A stretch of DNA of 39,065 bases, from the NCBI GenBank assembly GCA_018883945.1, contig JAHLFF010000247.1:1-39065 (forward strand), given 5' to 3'. This document shows positions 25,886 to 33,105 of the stretch, one piece after another. Origin of the DNA: Candidatus Acinetobacter avistercoris. Lineage in GTDB: Bacteria > Pseudomonadota > Gammaproteobacteria > Pseudomonadales > Moraxellaceae. The translations under genes were made by a program, and so were the position numbers. Position 1 is the stretch's first letter; each line of letters opens with the position of its first letter. The notes beneath the pieces are model-generated. The model was not told where the DNA came from. It did no database searches and worked only from the letters and a program-made list of their open reading frames with translations.

Positions 25886-26581
25886 ATGATCAAAAAATCA
25901 CTGCAAATCTCTAGCATCTTATTAAGTTGCGTACTTTTAAATGCCTGTGCTACACGTACATTAATAGAAAAAGATAAAGGAAGTCGTACCACCACCCATC
26001 AAATTAATTTAATCAATGACACCGTTATTGCTTTTGGAAAACCAGCATATGCAGTCAACAACCTTCCCAATGACAGCATTGTGATCATTGGCGAGCGTCA
26101 TAGTTATGTGCTGACGCAAGGTGGTACTCGATTTACGACAATTATTTCTTCGCTAGATCCCAAGAATATTGAAATCACACGCTCATTGGCTTTTCTGTCT
26201 GAGAAAAATGATGGTCATTTTAGCGGATTATTACCCATCACCTATACCAAACTGAGTGAAGATGTCACCAAAGCCGATCGTCAATTTTTTATCCAAAATA
26301 GTGCTAGAGAATGTACATCGTCTAGTGACCAGCGTTTGAAAGCCCAACGCTTTTGTTTTGATATAAAACTTGAAGGTGTTGTTTATCCGCAGGCTAGAAA
26401 CACTCAATCTCTTACAGCACTGAGTAAACCCTATGAAGTGCGGATCTATACCAATCAATACAGTAAAGAGTATTCAAAAAATTCATCTACAGCTGCCCAG
26501 AAACTGGTTCTATTACCGTTTGCAGTCGGCTTTGATGTGGTGACTCTGCCCTTCCAAGCGATAGCTAAAATTTTCGACTAA
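25886..26581 (+). CDS. Predicted lipoprotein of unknown function
   Basis: A 231-residue protein with a type II signal: positively charged start MIKKS, hydrophobic core, and lipobox L18-N19-A20-C21, so mature lipidation at Cys21 is predicted. I do not recognise the main domain. The end LLPFAVGFDVVTLPFQAIAK resembles the YceK/YidQ-type lipoprotein tail (hydrophobic, with a D..TLP motif), which hints at a distant relationship. Residue two after the lipid cysteine is Thr and no Asp is present, so outer-membrane sorting is expected by the E. coli rule. Two cysteines later in the protein (in ARECTSSSD and QRFCFDI) might pair. No operon partner; the ribosome site is weak. Confidence 0.75.
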   Translation: MIKKSLQISSILLSCVLLNACATRTLIEKDKGSRTTTHQINLINDTVIAFGKPAYAVNNLPNDSIVIIGERHSYVLTQGGTRFTTIISSLDPKNIEITRSLAFLSEKNDGHFSGLLPITYTKLSEDVTKADRQFFIQNSARECTSSSDQRLKAQRFCFDIKLEGVVYPQARNTQSLTALSKPYEVRIYTNQYSKEYSKNSSTAAQKLVLLPFAVGFDVVTLPFQAIAKIFD

Positions 26582-26618
26582 ACTTGAAAAGCACTGTTTT
26601 ATAAATCTGTATTGTCAG

Positions 26619-26660
26619 ATTTAGGATTTAGGATTTAGGATTTAGGATTTAGGATTTAGG
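26619..26660. repeat. Heptamer tandem repeat ATTTAGG x6
   Basis: Six exact, uninterrupted copies of ATTTAGG from 26619 to 26660, starting 38 bases after the lipoprotein stop. The array is noncoding. Perfect identity suggests replication slippage and possible copy-number variation between strains. Confidence 0.97.
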
Positions 26661-26766
26661 ATACTAAACGAATGGTCTTAAATTAATGATCTTCAAGTCT
26701 TAATCGCAAATACTCAGCTTAAAGAGAAGACTCACCTCACCTAGATGATTAAGATTTTTTCTATTT

Positions 26767-26808
26767 AAATCATTGAGATTAGATGTTTGATCTTAATCTC
26801 AATGATTT
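26767..26808. terminator. Long inverted repeat, possible terminator
   Basis: Perfect 15-bp arms AAATCATTGAGATTA (26767-26781) and their complement (26794-26808). Pairing can extend three further bases with a one-base bulge, leaving a short loop. The T-run is weak, so it may be a terminator or an mRNA 3'-end structure. Confidence 0.5.
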
Positions 26809-26919
26809 TATACGCTTTGCGGTTAAATCTTTAACTACGATCCGCAATTAAAACTTTCATTAACAATGAATATTAAAAATATTTATTTAAAACAATGGCC
26901 TAAATCGAGAATTAGAAGG

Positions 26920-27336
26920 TTAATCTGCAAGTGCCAAGAAGACTTGAATCGCATGTTGTGCAATTTCAGCATCCTCATGCGATTTAACACCTGAAACACC
27001 CAATGCCCCAACCAAGTGATCTTTATAGATAATCGGTTCAGCTCCTTCAAGCATGCCCGAAAAAGACGAGACCGTTAAAAAACCCAATTGACCGTCTTTA
27101 ATTAATTCCTCAAGAATTTGTGAGGGTAAACGACTCAGCGCAGAACATTTTGCTTTTTCGACAGCCAAATTAGCCGTCATTGGCGCGGCGCCATCCATAC
27201 GTTTCATCGCCAATAAAGTACCTGACTCATCAACCACCGCAATACTGACATTGAATTTCTGATCAATGGCGTATTGATGCGCACGAGTAAGTAAGAATTC
27301 AGCATCTTCCAAAGTTAAATAGTGTTTGGTTTTCAT
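26920..27336 (-). CDS. GlcG/HbpS-like (DUF336) protein
   Basis: A 138-residue protein of the GlcG/HbpS family (Haem_degrading, formerly DUF336). Visible family features are the opening LTLEDAEFLLTRAHQYA, IAVVDESGTLLAMKRMDGA, and GALGVSGVKSHEDAEIAQ near the end. HbpS of Streptomyces binds haem, while GlcG of the glycolate operon has no settled function. The frame extends upstream to 27399, but that part overlaps the hemL terminator, so the ATG at 27336 is chosen; its ribosome site is modest. It lies just downstream of hemL on the same strand but behind a strong hairpin. Haem binding here is suggested by family and neighbourhood only. Confidence 0.8.
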   Translation of the reverse strand: MKTKHYLTLEDAEFLLTRAHQYAIDQKFNVSIAVVDESGTLLAMKRMDGAAPMTANLAVEKAKCSALSRLPSQILEELIKDGQLGFLTVSSFSGMLEGAEPIIYKDHLVGALGVSGVKSHEDAEIAQHAIQVFLALAD

Positions 27337-27386
27337 TTCTCGTGTATTTCCCTGAATTTTATACTCGACACATTCTTCATCAAACA

Positions 27387-27414
27387 AAGCCCACAGCACG
27401 TATGCTGTGGGCTT
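27387..27414 (-). terminator. Terminator of hemL
   Basis: Perfect 12-bp stem AAGCCCACAGCA-CGTA-TGCTGTGGGCTT, with a T-rich tail on the minus strand. It lies 29 bases after the hemL stop and before the GlcG-like gene. Confidence 0.85.
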
Positions 27415-27442
27415 ATATTAATAGATTTTTATCCTAAATCTA

Positions 27443-28738
27443 TTAGAGAGTCGCAAAAACTTCTTTAGCTGCTTGAATTGTATACACAATATCTTCATCA
27501 GAATGCGCACTTGAGAAGAATCCCGCTTCAAATGCAGAAGGCGCAAGGTTCACACCACGTTGCAACATGCCATGGAAGAACAAACGGAATTTATCAACAT
27601 CACATTTCAAAATAGAATCAAATCCAGTGATTTCTTTTTGATCTGTGAAGTACAGACCGAACATTCCACCCACTTGTTGCGTATAAAAAGGGACGCCTGC
27701 TTCGTCTGCTGCTGCTTGTAAGCCAGTGAGCAAGGTCGTAAGTTTAGCCGTTAAGTTTTCATAGAAACCTTCAGCACGTAAATGCTTAAACATTTCAATA
27801 CCTGCACGCATCGCGAGAGGATTACCTGACAATGTTCCCGCTTGATATACCTTACCGAGTGGAGCGATACATTCCATGACTTCGCGTTTACCACCAAATG
27901 CACCCACTGGCAGACCTGCGCCAATGATTTTACCTAGTGTGGTTAAATCAGGTGTCACACCATAGTGTGCTTGTGCGCCACCCAGTCCAACACGGAAACC
28001 TGTCATCACTTCATCAATAATGAAAACTGAACCATATTCGTCACAAACATCACGAATTACTTGTAAGAAGCCATCAATAGGTTTAACCAAGTTCATGTTG
28101 CCCGCAACAGGCTCAACAATCACCCCTGCAATTTCAGAACCGAACTTCGCAAAACACGCTTTAAGCATCTCAATATCATTATATGGAAGCGTTAAAGTGT
28201 GCTTGGCAAAATCTGCTGGAACACCTGCAGAAGTGGCTTCACCTTCGCCACTGGTCAATAAACCAGAACCTGCTTTCACTAATAACGAGTCTGAATGACC
28301 GTGATAGTTTCCTTCAAATTTGACAATTTTGTCACGACCCGTATAACCACGCGCTAAACGAATGGCGGTCATTGTCGCTTCAGTTCCCGAGTTGGTCATA
28401 CGAACTAACTCGATAGACGGCATAATTTCACAAATGATATCTGCCAATGTCGTTTCATGAACAGTCGGTGCACCAAAACTCAAACCATCAACAGCCGCCT
28501 CTTGCACCGCTTTGATAATTGCAGGATGTGCATGACCTAAGATCATCGGCCCCCATGAACCAACGTAGTCAACATAGCGTTTACCATCAACATCATATAA
28601 GTAAGCGCCTTTGGCTTTTTCAATAAAAACAGGCGTACCACCCACGCCATTGAAAGCACGTACAGGTGAATTCACACCACCTGGAATGTGTTTGCTGGCT
28701 TGTTTAAACAATTGTTCTTGCTTAGCAGATAAAGTCAT
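27443..28738 (-). CDS. hemL: Glutamate-1-semialdehyde 2,1-aminomutase
   Basis: A PLP enzyme converting glutamate-1-semialdehyde to 5-aminolevulinate, the committed tetrapyrrole precursor in the C5 pathway. It has 431 residues (E. coli 426). Motifs include [12 protein letters not shown] near the N-terminus, [18 protein letters not shown] (114-131), [12 protein letters not shown] (240-251) and the PLP lysine Lys270 in [22 protein letters not shown] at 28750 would add four residues; the ATG at 28738 gives the usual [11 protein letters not shown] start and is preferred. thiE lies 105 bases upstream on the same strand, an association also seen in Pseudomonas. A strong terminator follows. Confidence 0.97.
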   Translation of the reverse strand: MTLSAKQEQLFKQASKHIPGGVNSPVRAFNGVGGTPVFIEKAKGAYLYDVDGKRYVDYVGSWGPMILGHAHPAIIKAVQEAAVDGLSFGAPTVHETTLADIICEIMPSIELVRMTNSGTEATMTAIRLARGYTGRDKIVKFEGNYHGHSDSLLVKAGSGLLTSGEGEATSAGVPADFAKHTLTLPYNDIEMLKACFAKFGSEIAGVIVEPVAGNMNLVKPIDGFLQVIRDVCDEYGSVFIIDEVMTGFRVGLGGAQAHYGVTPDLTTLGKIIGAGLPVGAFGGKREVMECIAPLGKVYQAGTLSGNPLAMRAGIEMFKHLRAEGFYENLTAKLTTLLTGLQAAADEAGVPFYTQQVGGMFGLYFTDQKEITGFDSILKCDVDKFRLFFHGMLQRGVNLAPSAFEAGFFSSAHSDEDIVYTIQAAKEVFATL

Positions 28739-28843
28739 GGAGATTCTCAACTCAAAAATTTAAATGATTTAAAACAAAAAAAGCACTTGCGTTTTTTCAG
28801 CAAAATTCAATCTTTTCAGAAATTTTTAGGTCTTCTTATAACC

Positions 28844-29464
28844 TTATGCCTTTTCAGCGAATAACTCAGACCAGTCATAGACTCGTTGAGCAACCACTGA
28901 CATTGAACCACCCAATACATCACTGATCACCGCACAGAGATCAGCACCCGCTTCAATCACCACGCCCGAATTTTCTACCGTCAAACCACCAATGGCACAA
29001 ATAGGAACATTCAGTTTTTCTTTAGCGAGCTTAAGGATGTTGAGCCCGATATTTCCCGCTTCAGGTTTGCTCTCTGTTGCATAGATTGCACCGAAAGCCA
29101 CATAATTAGCACCATCTGCAATGGCTTGCTCTGCGAGTTCTATAGAGTTATTGCAACTACGACCGATCAAAACATTTTTTGGCAGACGAGCGACAGCTTC
29201 TACAATTGAACCATCGCCTTGACCCAAGTGCACACCAACGCCATATTGCACTGCCGTTTCTAAGTCATCATTGATCACAAAAGGAACGTTGTATTGATTA
29301 CACATGTTTTTCATGTATTCAATTTCGTAAGCTTGATTTTCTTTCGCCACGTTCTTACGACGATATTGAAGTACTGCGACTTCATAAGTCGCCATTGCCC
29401 CTTCAAGTTTGGCCAATAGAAGCTCAATCGGATCATCATTGGTAATTAAATAAAGACCGCGCAT
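28844..29464 (-). CDS. thiE: Thiamine-phosphate synthase
   Basis: Couples hydroxymethylpyrimidine diphosphate and the thiazole phosphate to make thiamine phosphate. The 206-residue TIM barrel shows QYR (33-35), FVINDD (62-67), GVHLGQGD (77-84) with the Mg-binding Asp84, YVAFGAIYATESKP (121-134) and AIGGLTVEN (157-165). The usual His after the Gly-x-Ser-Cys motif is Asn here (GRSCNNS, 101-107), a minor departure. It is placed before hemL, without other thi genes in the window. I see no TPP riboswitch upstream; only about 135 bases separate it from the next gene. Confidence 0.92.
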   Translation of the reverse strand: MRGLYLITNDDPIELLLAKLEGAMATYEVAVLQYRRKNVAKENQAYEIEYMKNMCNQYNVPFVINDDLETAVQYGVGVHLGQGDGSIVEAVARLPKNVLIGRSCNNSIELAEQAIADGANYVAFGAIYATESKPEAGNIGLNILKLAKEKLNVPICAIGGLTVENSGVVIEAGADLCAVISDVLGGSMSVVAQRVYDWSELFAEKA

Positions 29465-29547
29465 ATATCTCTAACCTAAAGCAAATTAGTTTGATTATAT
29501 GACAAAGCTCTGCAAGGGCGCAGACGTATCTGAAAAGAAAAACAAAA

Positions 29548-29567
29548 AGCCTAGCATAAAATAGGCT
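29548..29567. terminator. Weak terminator-like hairpin upstream of thiE
   Basis: Stem AGCCTA / TAGGCT with an 8-base loop and short A/T tracts on each side. It lies 30 bases beyond the stop of the Mpo1-like gene (minus strand) and could end that transcript before thiE. Confidence 0.5.
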
Positions 29568-29599
29568 CTTTAGAAGGTATTGTTCAATCCTGCGACAGA

Positions 29600-29983
29600 T
29601 TAGCGATCTATTTTGTCGTACTTTCGATCTTTCAAACTAAGATTTCCACGCAGAATATCCGACAACATACGCCAATCTGAAATGAAACTGTATAAGGGCT
29701 GTTTAAAACTCGCAGGTTTATTCTTTTCAAAGATGAAATGCCCTACCCATGCACATGCGTAGCCCGATAAAAGTCCGTAAACCAAATATTTGGGTTTACG
29801 TTGACGAATAGCTTTAGTAAAAAAATAAATTCCGACACTACTGCCCGCTGCATGTAAGCGACGGCTGACAATATTGCGATGTTCGGTTAAATAGAAACGA
29901 TAAAACTCTGAATAATTTTGAATAGGTAATTTAAATTCATGCGATTGGTTTAAATCTAGCTTGTGTTTAACTTGAGCATTCAT
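29600..29983 (-). CDS. DUF962/Mpo1-like membrane protein
   Basis: A 127-residue protein of the DUF962 family, whose yeast member Mpo1 is an Fe(II)-dependent dioxygenase in 2-hydroxy fatty-acid alpha-oxidation. Typical features are the paired histidines in EHRNIVSRRLHAAG (His35 and His44), a hydrophobic pair of helices (about 48-60 and 66-84), and GHFIFEKNKPASFKQPLYSF (81-100) with His82. These histidines are the candidates for iron ligands. Bacterial members are mostly uncharacterised. It is a single gene before thiE. Family is confident, activity only inferred. Confidence 0.82.
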   Translation of the reverse strand: MNAQVKHKLDLNQSHEFKLPIQNYSEFYRFYLTEHRNIVSRRLHAAGSSVGIYFFTKAIRQRKPKYLVYGLLSGYACAWVGHFIFEKNKPASFKQPLYSFISDWRMLSDILRGNLSLKDRKYDKIDR

Positions 29984-30232
29984 GACAACAACATCCTGTT
30001 CGTTTTTCCATCACATTAATTCAATTCCATCCCAAAGAAAAGAGCATTATGTTAAGCAAACAAAGAAGCAGCATTCACAAAGATTTCATCATTTTTAGAT
30101 TAGCTTCATTTTATATGCTTTGAATCAGTTACAATCTGACTGAAATATTGAATGAATTTCTCTCTTTTTCATTCAGTTTGGTCACTCACTGAGTCGATCT
30201 TTTATAGAAAAATATGCTTTTAGGATTAAACA

Positions 30233-31693
30233 ATGATTGAAGTTGAATTGAAATTTCAAATTCCAGAAACTCGCCGAAATGCTTTACTTAAAGCAGTCGA
30301 CCCTAAAAAATCCGAAATTATTCAACTTCAAGCAAAATACTATGACACTGCTGAACGCACCCTGTCTCAACATGGTATTGCATTACGTCAACGTTTAGAA
30401 GGTACGCGCTGGATACAGACACTTAAAGCTGCAGGTCAAAGCCACTTGCACCGTTTCGAAGATAATCATGACTTAGGTGAGTTAGAACAAGCACCGCAGT
30501 TGGATTTATCCATTTATGCGCAGAAACCTGAAGCAGAGGCAATACTCAAAAAAGTATTGGGAAACAATTTCGATGCTTTACAACTTCAGTTTGAAACGGA
30601 TATTCAACGTACCTTACGTGTCATTGAATTTGAACATGCCCAAATCGAAGTCTGTGTTGACGTTGGCGTAGTAAAAACCGATACAAAACAACAAGAAATT
30701 CATGAAGTCGAATTTGAGTTGAAAGCCGGTTCAGTTGAATCTCTTTTAGCATTCAGTTCTGAATGGGTCAAAAAGTATCAACTTTGGCTCGATGTGCGCA
30801 GTAAAGCTGAGTTTGGAAACTTACTGGTACTTGATCTCCAAGTCAGTCCTGCCGTTCAGGAAAATGAAATCATTCTGGCCAAAAAAGAAAGCGCTGAAAA
30901 AAGTATTCGCCATTTGATTGCTCATCATATGCAACATTTATTGCCCAATATTGCCGCCATTTCAGCTCAAGTTTCTGAAAAAGAGCATATTGAACAGGCC
31001 CATACGGCGCTGAATCATTTGTATTTAACTTTATTTATTTTTAAAGATTGGACGTCAAAAGGTGTAGATAAATGGGCGAGTCAATTATTAGCCTTTAAAA
31101 ATCACTTTGAGAATCTTAAGCATTTTGAGCATATGCAAAGTACTTTAGGTGCACTTTTACAAAACCCTAAAACAGCTGAAAGTTTGAGTAAAGATGTTCT
31201 ATATGCTCAAGAAAAACTGAATAATTTAGTGAAATCTACACAAAATGTTCAGCACTATTTAGAGCTGTTAATGTTTAGCTTGGGTGCTTCCAAAAAAGTA
31301 CAAAGTCAAGATTTGAAATGGTACGCACAGAGCACCTTACAAAATCAGTATAAGACCTTGCAAGAAGCTTTAAGTAGTGCAGATCTCACAGATTTTGAAA
31401 GTTTAGATACGCTGGCGCTACGTTTAAGTGAACTCAAGTTTAGCTTTCCAATTTTGACGCAAATTTTTGATGTTAAGAACTTACAGAAATATGGCAAAGC
31501 GTTAAATGATGCTCAACACGCTGCTGAACAATATCAAATTTTGGCAGCATCAGCATCCTATTTACAGCAAACTGAATTGGAAGCAAGTGACTGGTTTGCT
31601 TTAGGCTGGCTCACTGCTAAGCAAGAAGTCTATGCAGAAAAACTTTTGGAAGCGACTGAACAGTTCTTGGTGAGTCGTAAGTTTTTAAAATAA
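30233..31693 (+). CDS. CYTH-CHAD domain protein, putative inorganic triphosphatase
   Basis: A 486-residue cytoplasmic protein with an N-terminal CYTH domain (1 to about 200) and a C-terminal CHAD domain (about 215-480), the architecture of E. coli YgiF. The CYTH signature ExExK is intact (Glu3, Glu5, Lys7 in MIEVELKF). ALRQRLEG and WIQTLKAAG supply the basic residues that bind triphosphate, and an acidic EVEFELKAG strand follows. YgiF hydrolyses inorganic tripolyphosphate. CHAD domains are rich in His/Lys/Arg and bind polyphosphate; here HHMQHLLPNIAAI fits. It is transcribed alone, so its place in polyphosphate metabolism is inferred from domains. Confidence 0.9.
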   Translation: MIEVELKFQIPETRRNALLKAVDPKKSEIIQLQAKYYDTAERTLSQHGIALRQRLEGTRWIQTLKAAGQSHLHRFEDNHDLGELEQAPQLDLSIYAQKPEAEAILKKVLGNNFDALQLQFETDIQRTLRVIEFEHAQIEVCVDVGVVKTDTKQQEIHEVEFELKAGSVESLLAFSSEWVKKYQLWLDVRSKAEFGNLLVLDLQVSPAVQENEIILAKKESAEKSIRHLIAHHMQHLLPNIAAISAQVSEKEHIEQAHTALNHLYLTLFIFKDWTSKGVDKWASQLLAFKNHFENLKHFEHMQSTLGALLQNPKTAESLSKDVLYAQEKLNNLVKSTQNVQHYLELLMFSLGASKKVQSQDLKWYAQSTLQNQYKTLQEALSSADLTDFESLDTLALRLSELKFSFPILTQIFDVKNLQKYGKALNDAQHAAEQYQILAASASYLQQTELEASDWFALGWLTAKQEVYAEKLLEATEQFLVSRKFLK

Positions 31694-31723
31694 TGTGCGC
31701 TGAAAAAATTAAGTCTTCATTCA

Positions 31724-31753
31724 ATTGATCTAGCATCAACGTGCTAGATCAAT
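31724..31753. other. 12-bp perfect hairpin downstream of the CYTH-CHAD gene
   Basis: Arms ATTGATCTAGCA (31724-31735) and their exact complement (31742-31753) around TCAACG. No T-run follows on either strand, so it is not a classical intrinsic terminator. It lies between two converging genes and may protect mRNA ends or bind a protein. Confidence 0.5.
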
Positions 31754-31804
31754 ATCGATTAAATTCAATCTATGCAAAATTAAATTTGTTGATATAAAAA
31801 TTTT

Positions 31805-32437
31805 TCAACGATTTTTCCCAAATACACGCCAAGTATTATTATCTGCCAATGGATCACTATAACTGTCATTGCGCTGTTTACGTGGCTTGTCACGTGCATC
31901 CACCAATTCAAAATGTGATTCGGTACTCAGTACAATCCCATTCACATAAAAACGTGTTCGAGTGTAATCACTTTGACCGTGTTGGAAGACGTAGGTTCGT
32001 AAATCTATAAACTCACGATGCGCGACCAATGCGGCTGTGTCATCTGTGTCAAGCCAACGTGACATTGCCATAACTTGTTCAGGTTCAAATTGACCACATT
32101 TTTCAATTAAACTGGCAATCCCACGAAAAGTTTTAGATTCCTTTGCACGCGTTTTATTGATTCGAATGCGATCGACATGAAAATAGAATAGCGGTAGATT
32201 GAGATGACTGGGTAAATGTATCGCATCAGGGACTTCATCCTCCATAAAAGGCTGAAATAGATCCTGTGCTCTTTCAATCAACCCTGTCCACTGCCGATAA
32301 TAATCTTCGACTTGTTGCTTAGTTCCATAATAAATCGGTAAGCCTTCTACATTGGCAAGATCTACAGGCGGCCAAATATTTTGACGTAATAATGCAATAT
32401 CACTTTTTAAACTTTGTACTGCGATAGCATCCTGCAT
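31805..32437 (-). CDS. Conserved-looking hypothetical protein
   Basis: A 210-residue protein I do not recognise. It is soluble, without signal peptide or membrane helix, mostly charged and helix-prone. It has an N-terminal leucine-rich helix (LKSDIALLRQNIWPP), a central FYFHVDRIRINKTRAKESKT region rich in basic residues, and a short Asn/Arg-rich tail. The frame is open from a TTG four codons upstream, but GGAG stands 6 bases before the ATG at 32437, which I take as start. It converges with the CYTH-CHAD gene and diverges from the DUF3144 gene. Coding potential is supported by length, ribosome site and codon use like its neighbours. No function is proposed. Confidence 0.75.
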   Translation of the reverse strand: MQDAIAVQSLKSDIALLRQNIWPPVDLANVEGLPIYYGTKQQVEDYYRQWTGLIERAQDLFQPFMEDEVPDAIHLPSHLNLPLFYFHVDRIRINKTRAKESKTFRGIASLIEKCGQFEPEQVMAMSRWLDTDDTAALVAHREFIDLRTYVFQHGQSDYTRTRFYVNGIVLSTESHFELVDARDKPRKQRNDSYSDPLADNNTWRVFGKNR

Positions 32438-32556
32438 ATTCTGCTCCAATCCGAGATAAAACTACTTAGGCTATTTTTAGATTAAGTGAAAGGTTTAGTT
32501 TATGCAAGGCTTTGCCTATAATAGCGCATTAGATATTTATGCTAGGAACAGTTTTC

Positions 32557-32952
32557 ATGGTGCAAAAAATTGAAGCAACAGATGTCACAGAAGAAGAAGC
32601 GTTAAATGCTGCTTTCTTTGAACGTGCTGATGATTTTATTAAACAAGCCAATGAATTTTGTCGTATTGAAAAAGGTTCTACTATCAAACCTACTGAAATC
32701 CGTGGTCAGGTCAGTGCTGCCATGTTATTTGGTACTGCGCGTTTTAATACTTGGGTTGCTGCCAATGGCTTTAAAGATGGCAATGAAATGCGTGAAGCTA
32801 AAGACCAAGTGATGTCTTATGTCATGCAACAATTTCAAATGATGCTTGAAGACAACTATGATGAATATTGTGAACAGTTTGAAAACTATTTACGTTTCCG
32901 TCATAACGAAGAGTTCCATGCCAATAAGCATGAGCACAAACCTACGCATTAA
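32557..32952 (+). CDS. DUF3144 family protein
   Basis: A 131-residue soluble acidic protein of the DUF3144 family. Conserved-looking features are FFERADDFIKQANEF (about 21-35), VSAAMLFGTARFNTWVAA (about 52-69), and a C-terminal acidic helix ending in a His-rich tail (HANKHEHKPTH). No enzymatic motif is visible and the family has no established role. Two upstream in-frame starts exist; AGGAACAG before the ATG at 32557 gives good spacing, so that start is chosen over 32539. A strong terminator follows. The His-rich end could bind metal, but that is only a guess. Confidence 0.82.
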   Translation: MVQKIEATDVTEEEALNAAFFERADDFIKQANEFCRIEKGSTIKPTEIRGQVSAAMLFGTARFNTWVAANGFKDGNEMREAKDQVMSYVMQQFQMMLEDNYDEYCEQFENYLRFRHNEEFHANKHEHKPTH

Positions 32953-32982
32953 TGACAATGTTTTAGATTCTTCATACTATTT

Positions 32983-33007
32983 AAAAAGCCCATTTGGGCT
33001 TTTTTTA
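32983..33007 (+). terminator. Terminator of the DUF3144 gene
   Basis: Stem AAAAGCCC-ATTT-GGGCTTTT followed by further T residues, 30 bases after the stop codon. Confidence 0.88.
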
Positions 33008-33105
33008 TTGCTTTTGGTTTCATCAATATGGACAAAAATACAATTCATCATTGAGCGTTTTTGTCGTATTTTAAATCTATGGATGATTAAGCAGAGAAAA
33101 AAAGG

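Larger units (their letters stand above)
26582..26919. other. Intergenic region with heptamer array and long hairpin
   Basis: Between the lipoprotein gene and the GlcG-like gene. It holds the ATTTAGG array and a 15-bp inverted repeat, both listed separately. No credible coding frame is seen in the rest. Confidence 0.5.

Noticed and set aside
25765..25995. 76-codon minus-strand frame opposite the lipoprotein start
   Set aside because: Overlaps the lipoprotein signal-peptide region antisense, with no domain or ribosome site; treated as a shadow.
26619..26660. Possible telomere-like or mobile-element end
   Set aside because: Short heptamer array within a circular-type gene neighbourhood, no transposase, no terminal inverted repeats, no target duplication seen.
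29465..29599. TPP riboswitch upstream of thiE
   Set aside because: The spacer is too short and mostly taken by a simple hairpin; no conserved TPP-aptamer elements are visible.
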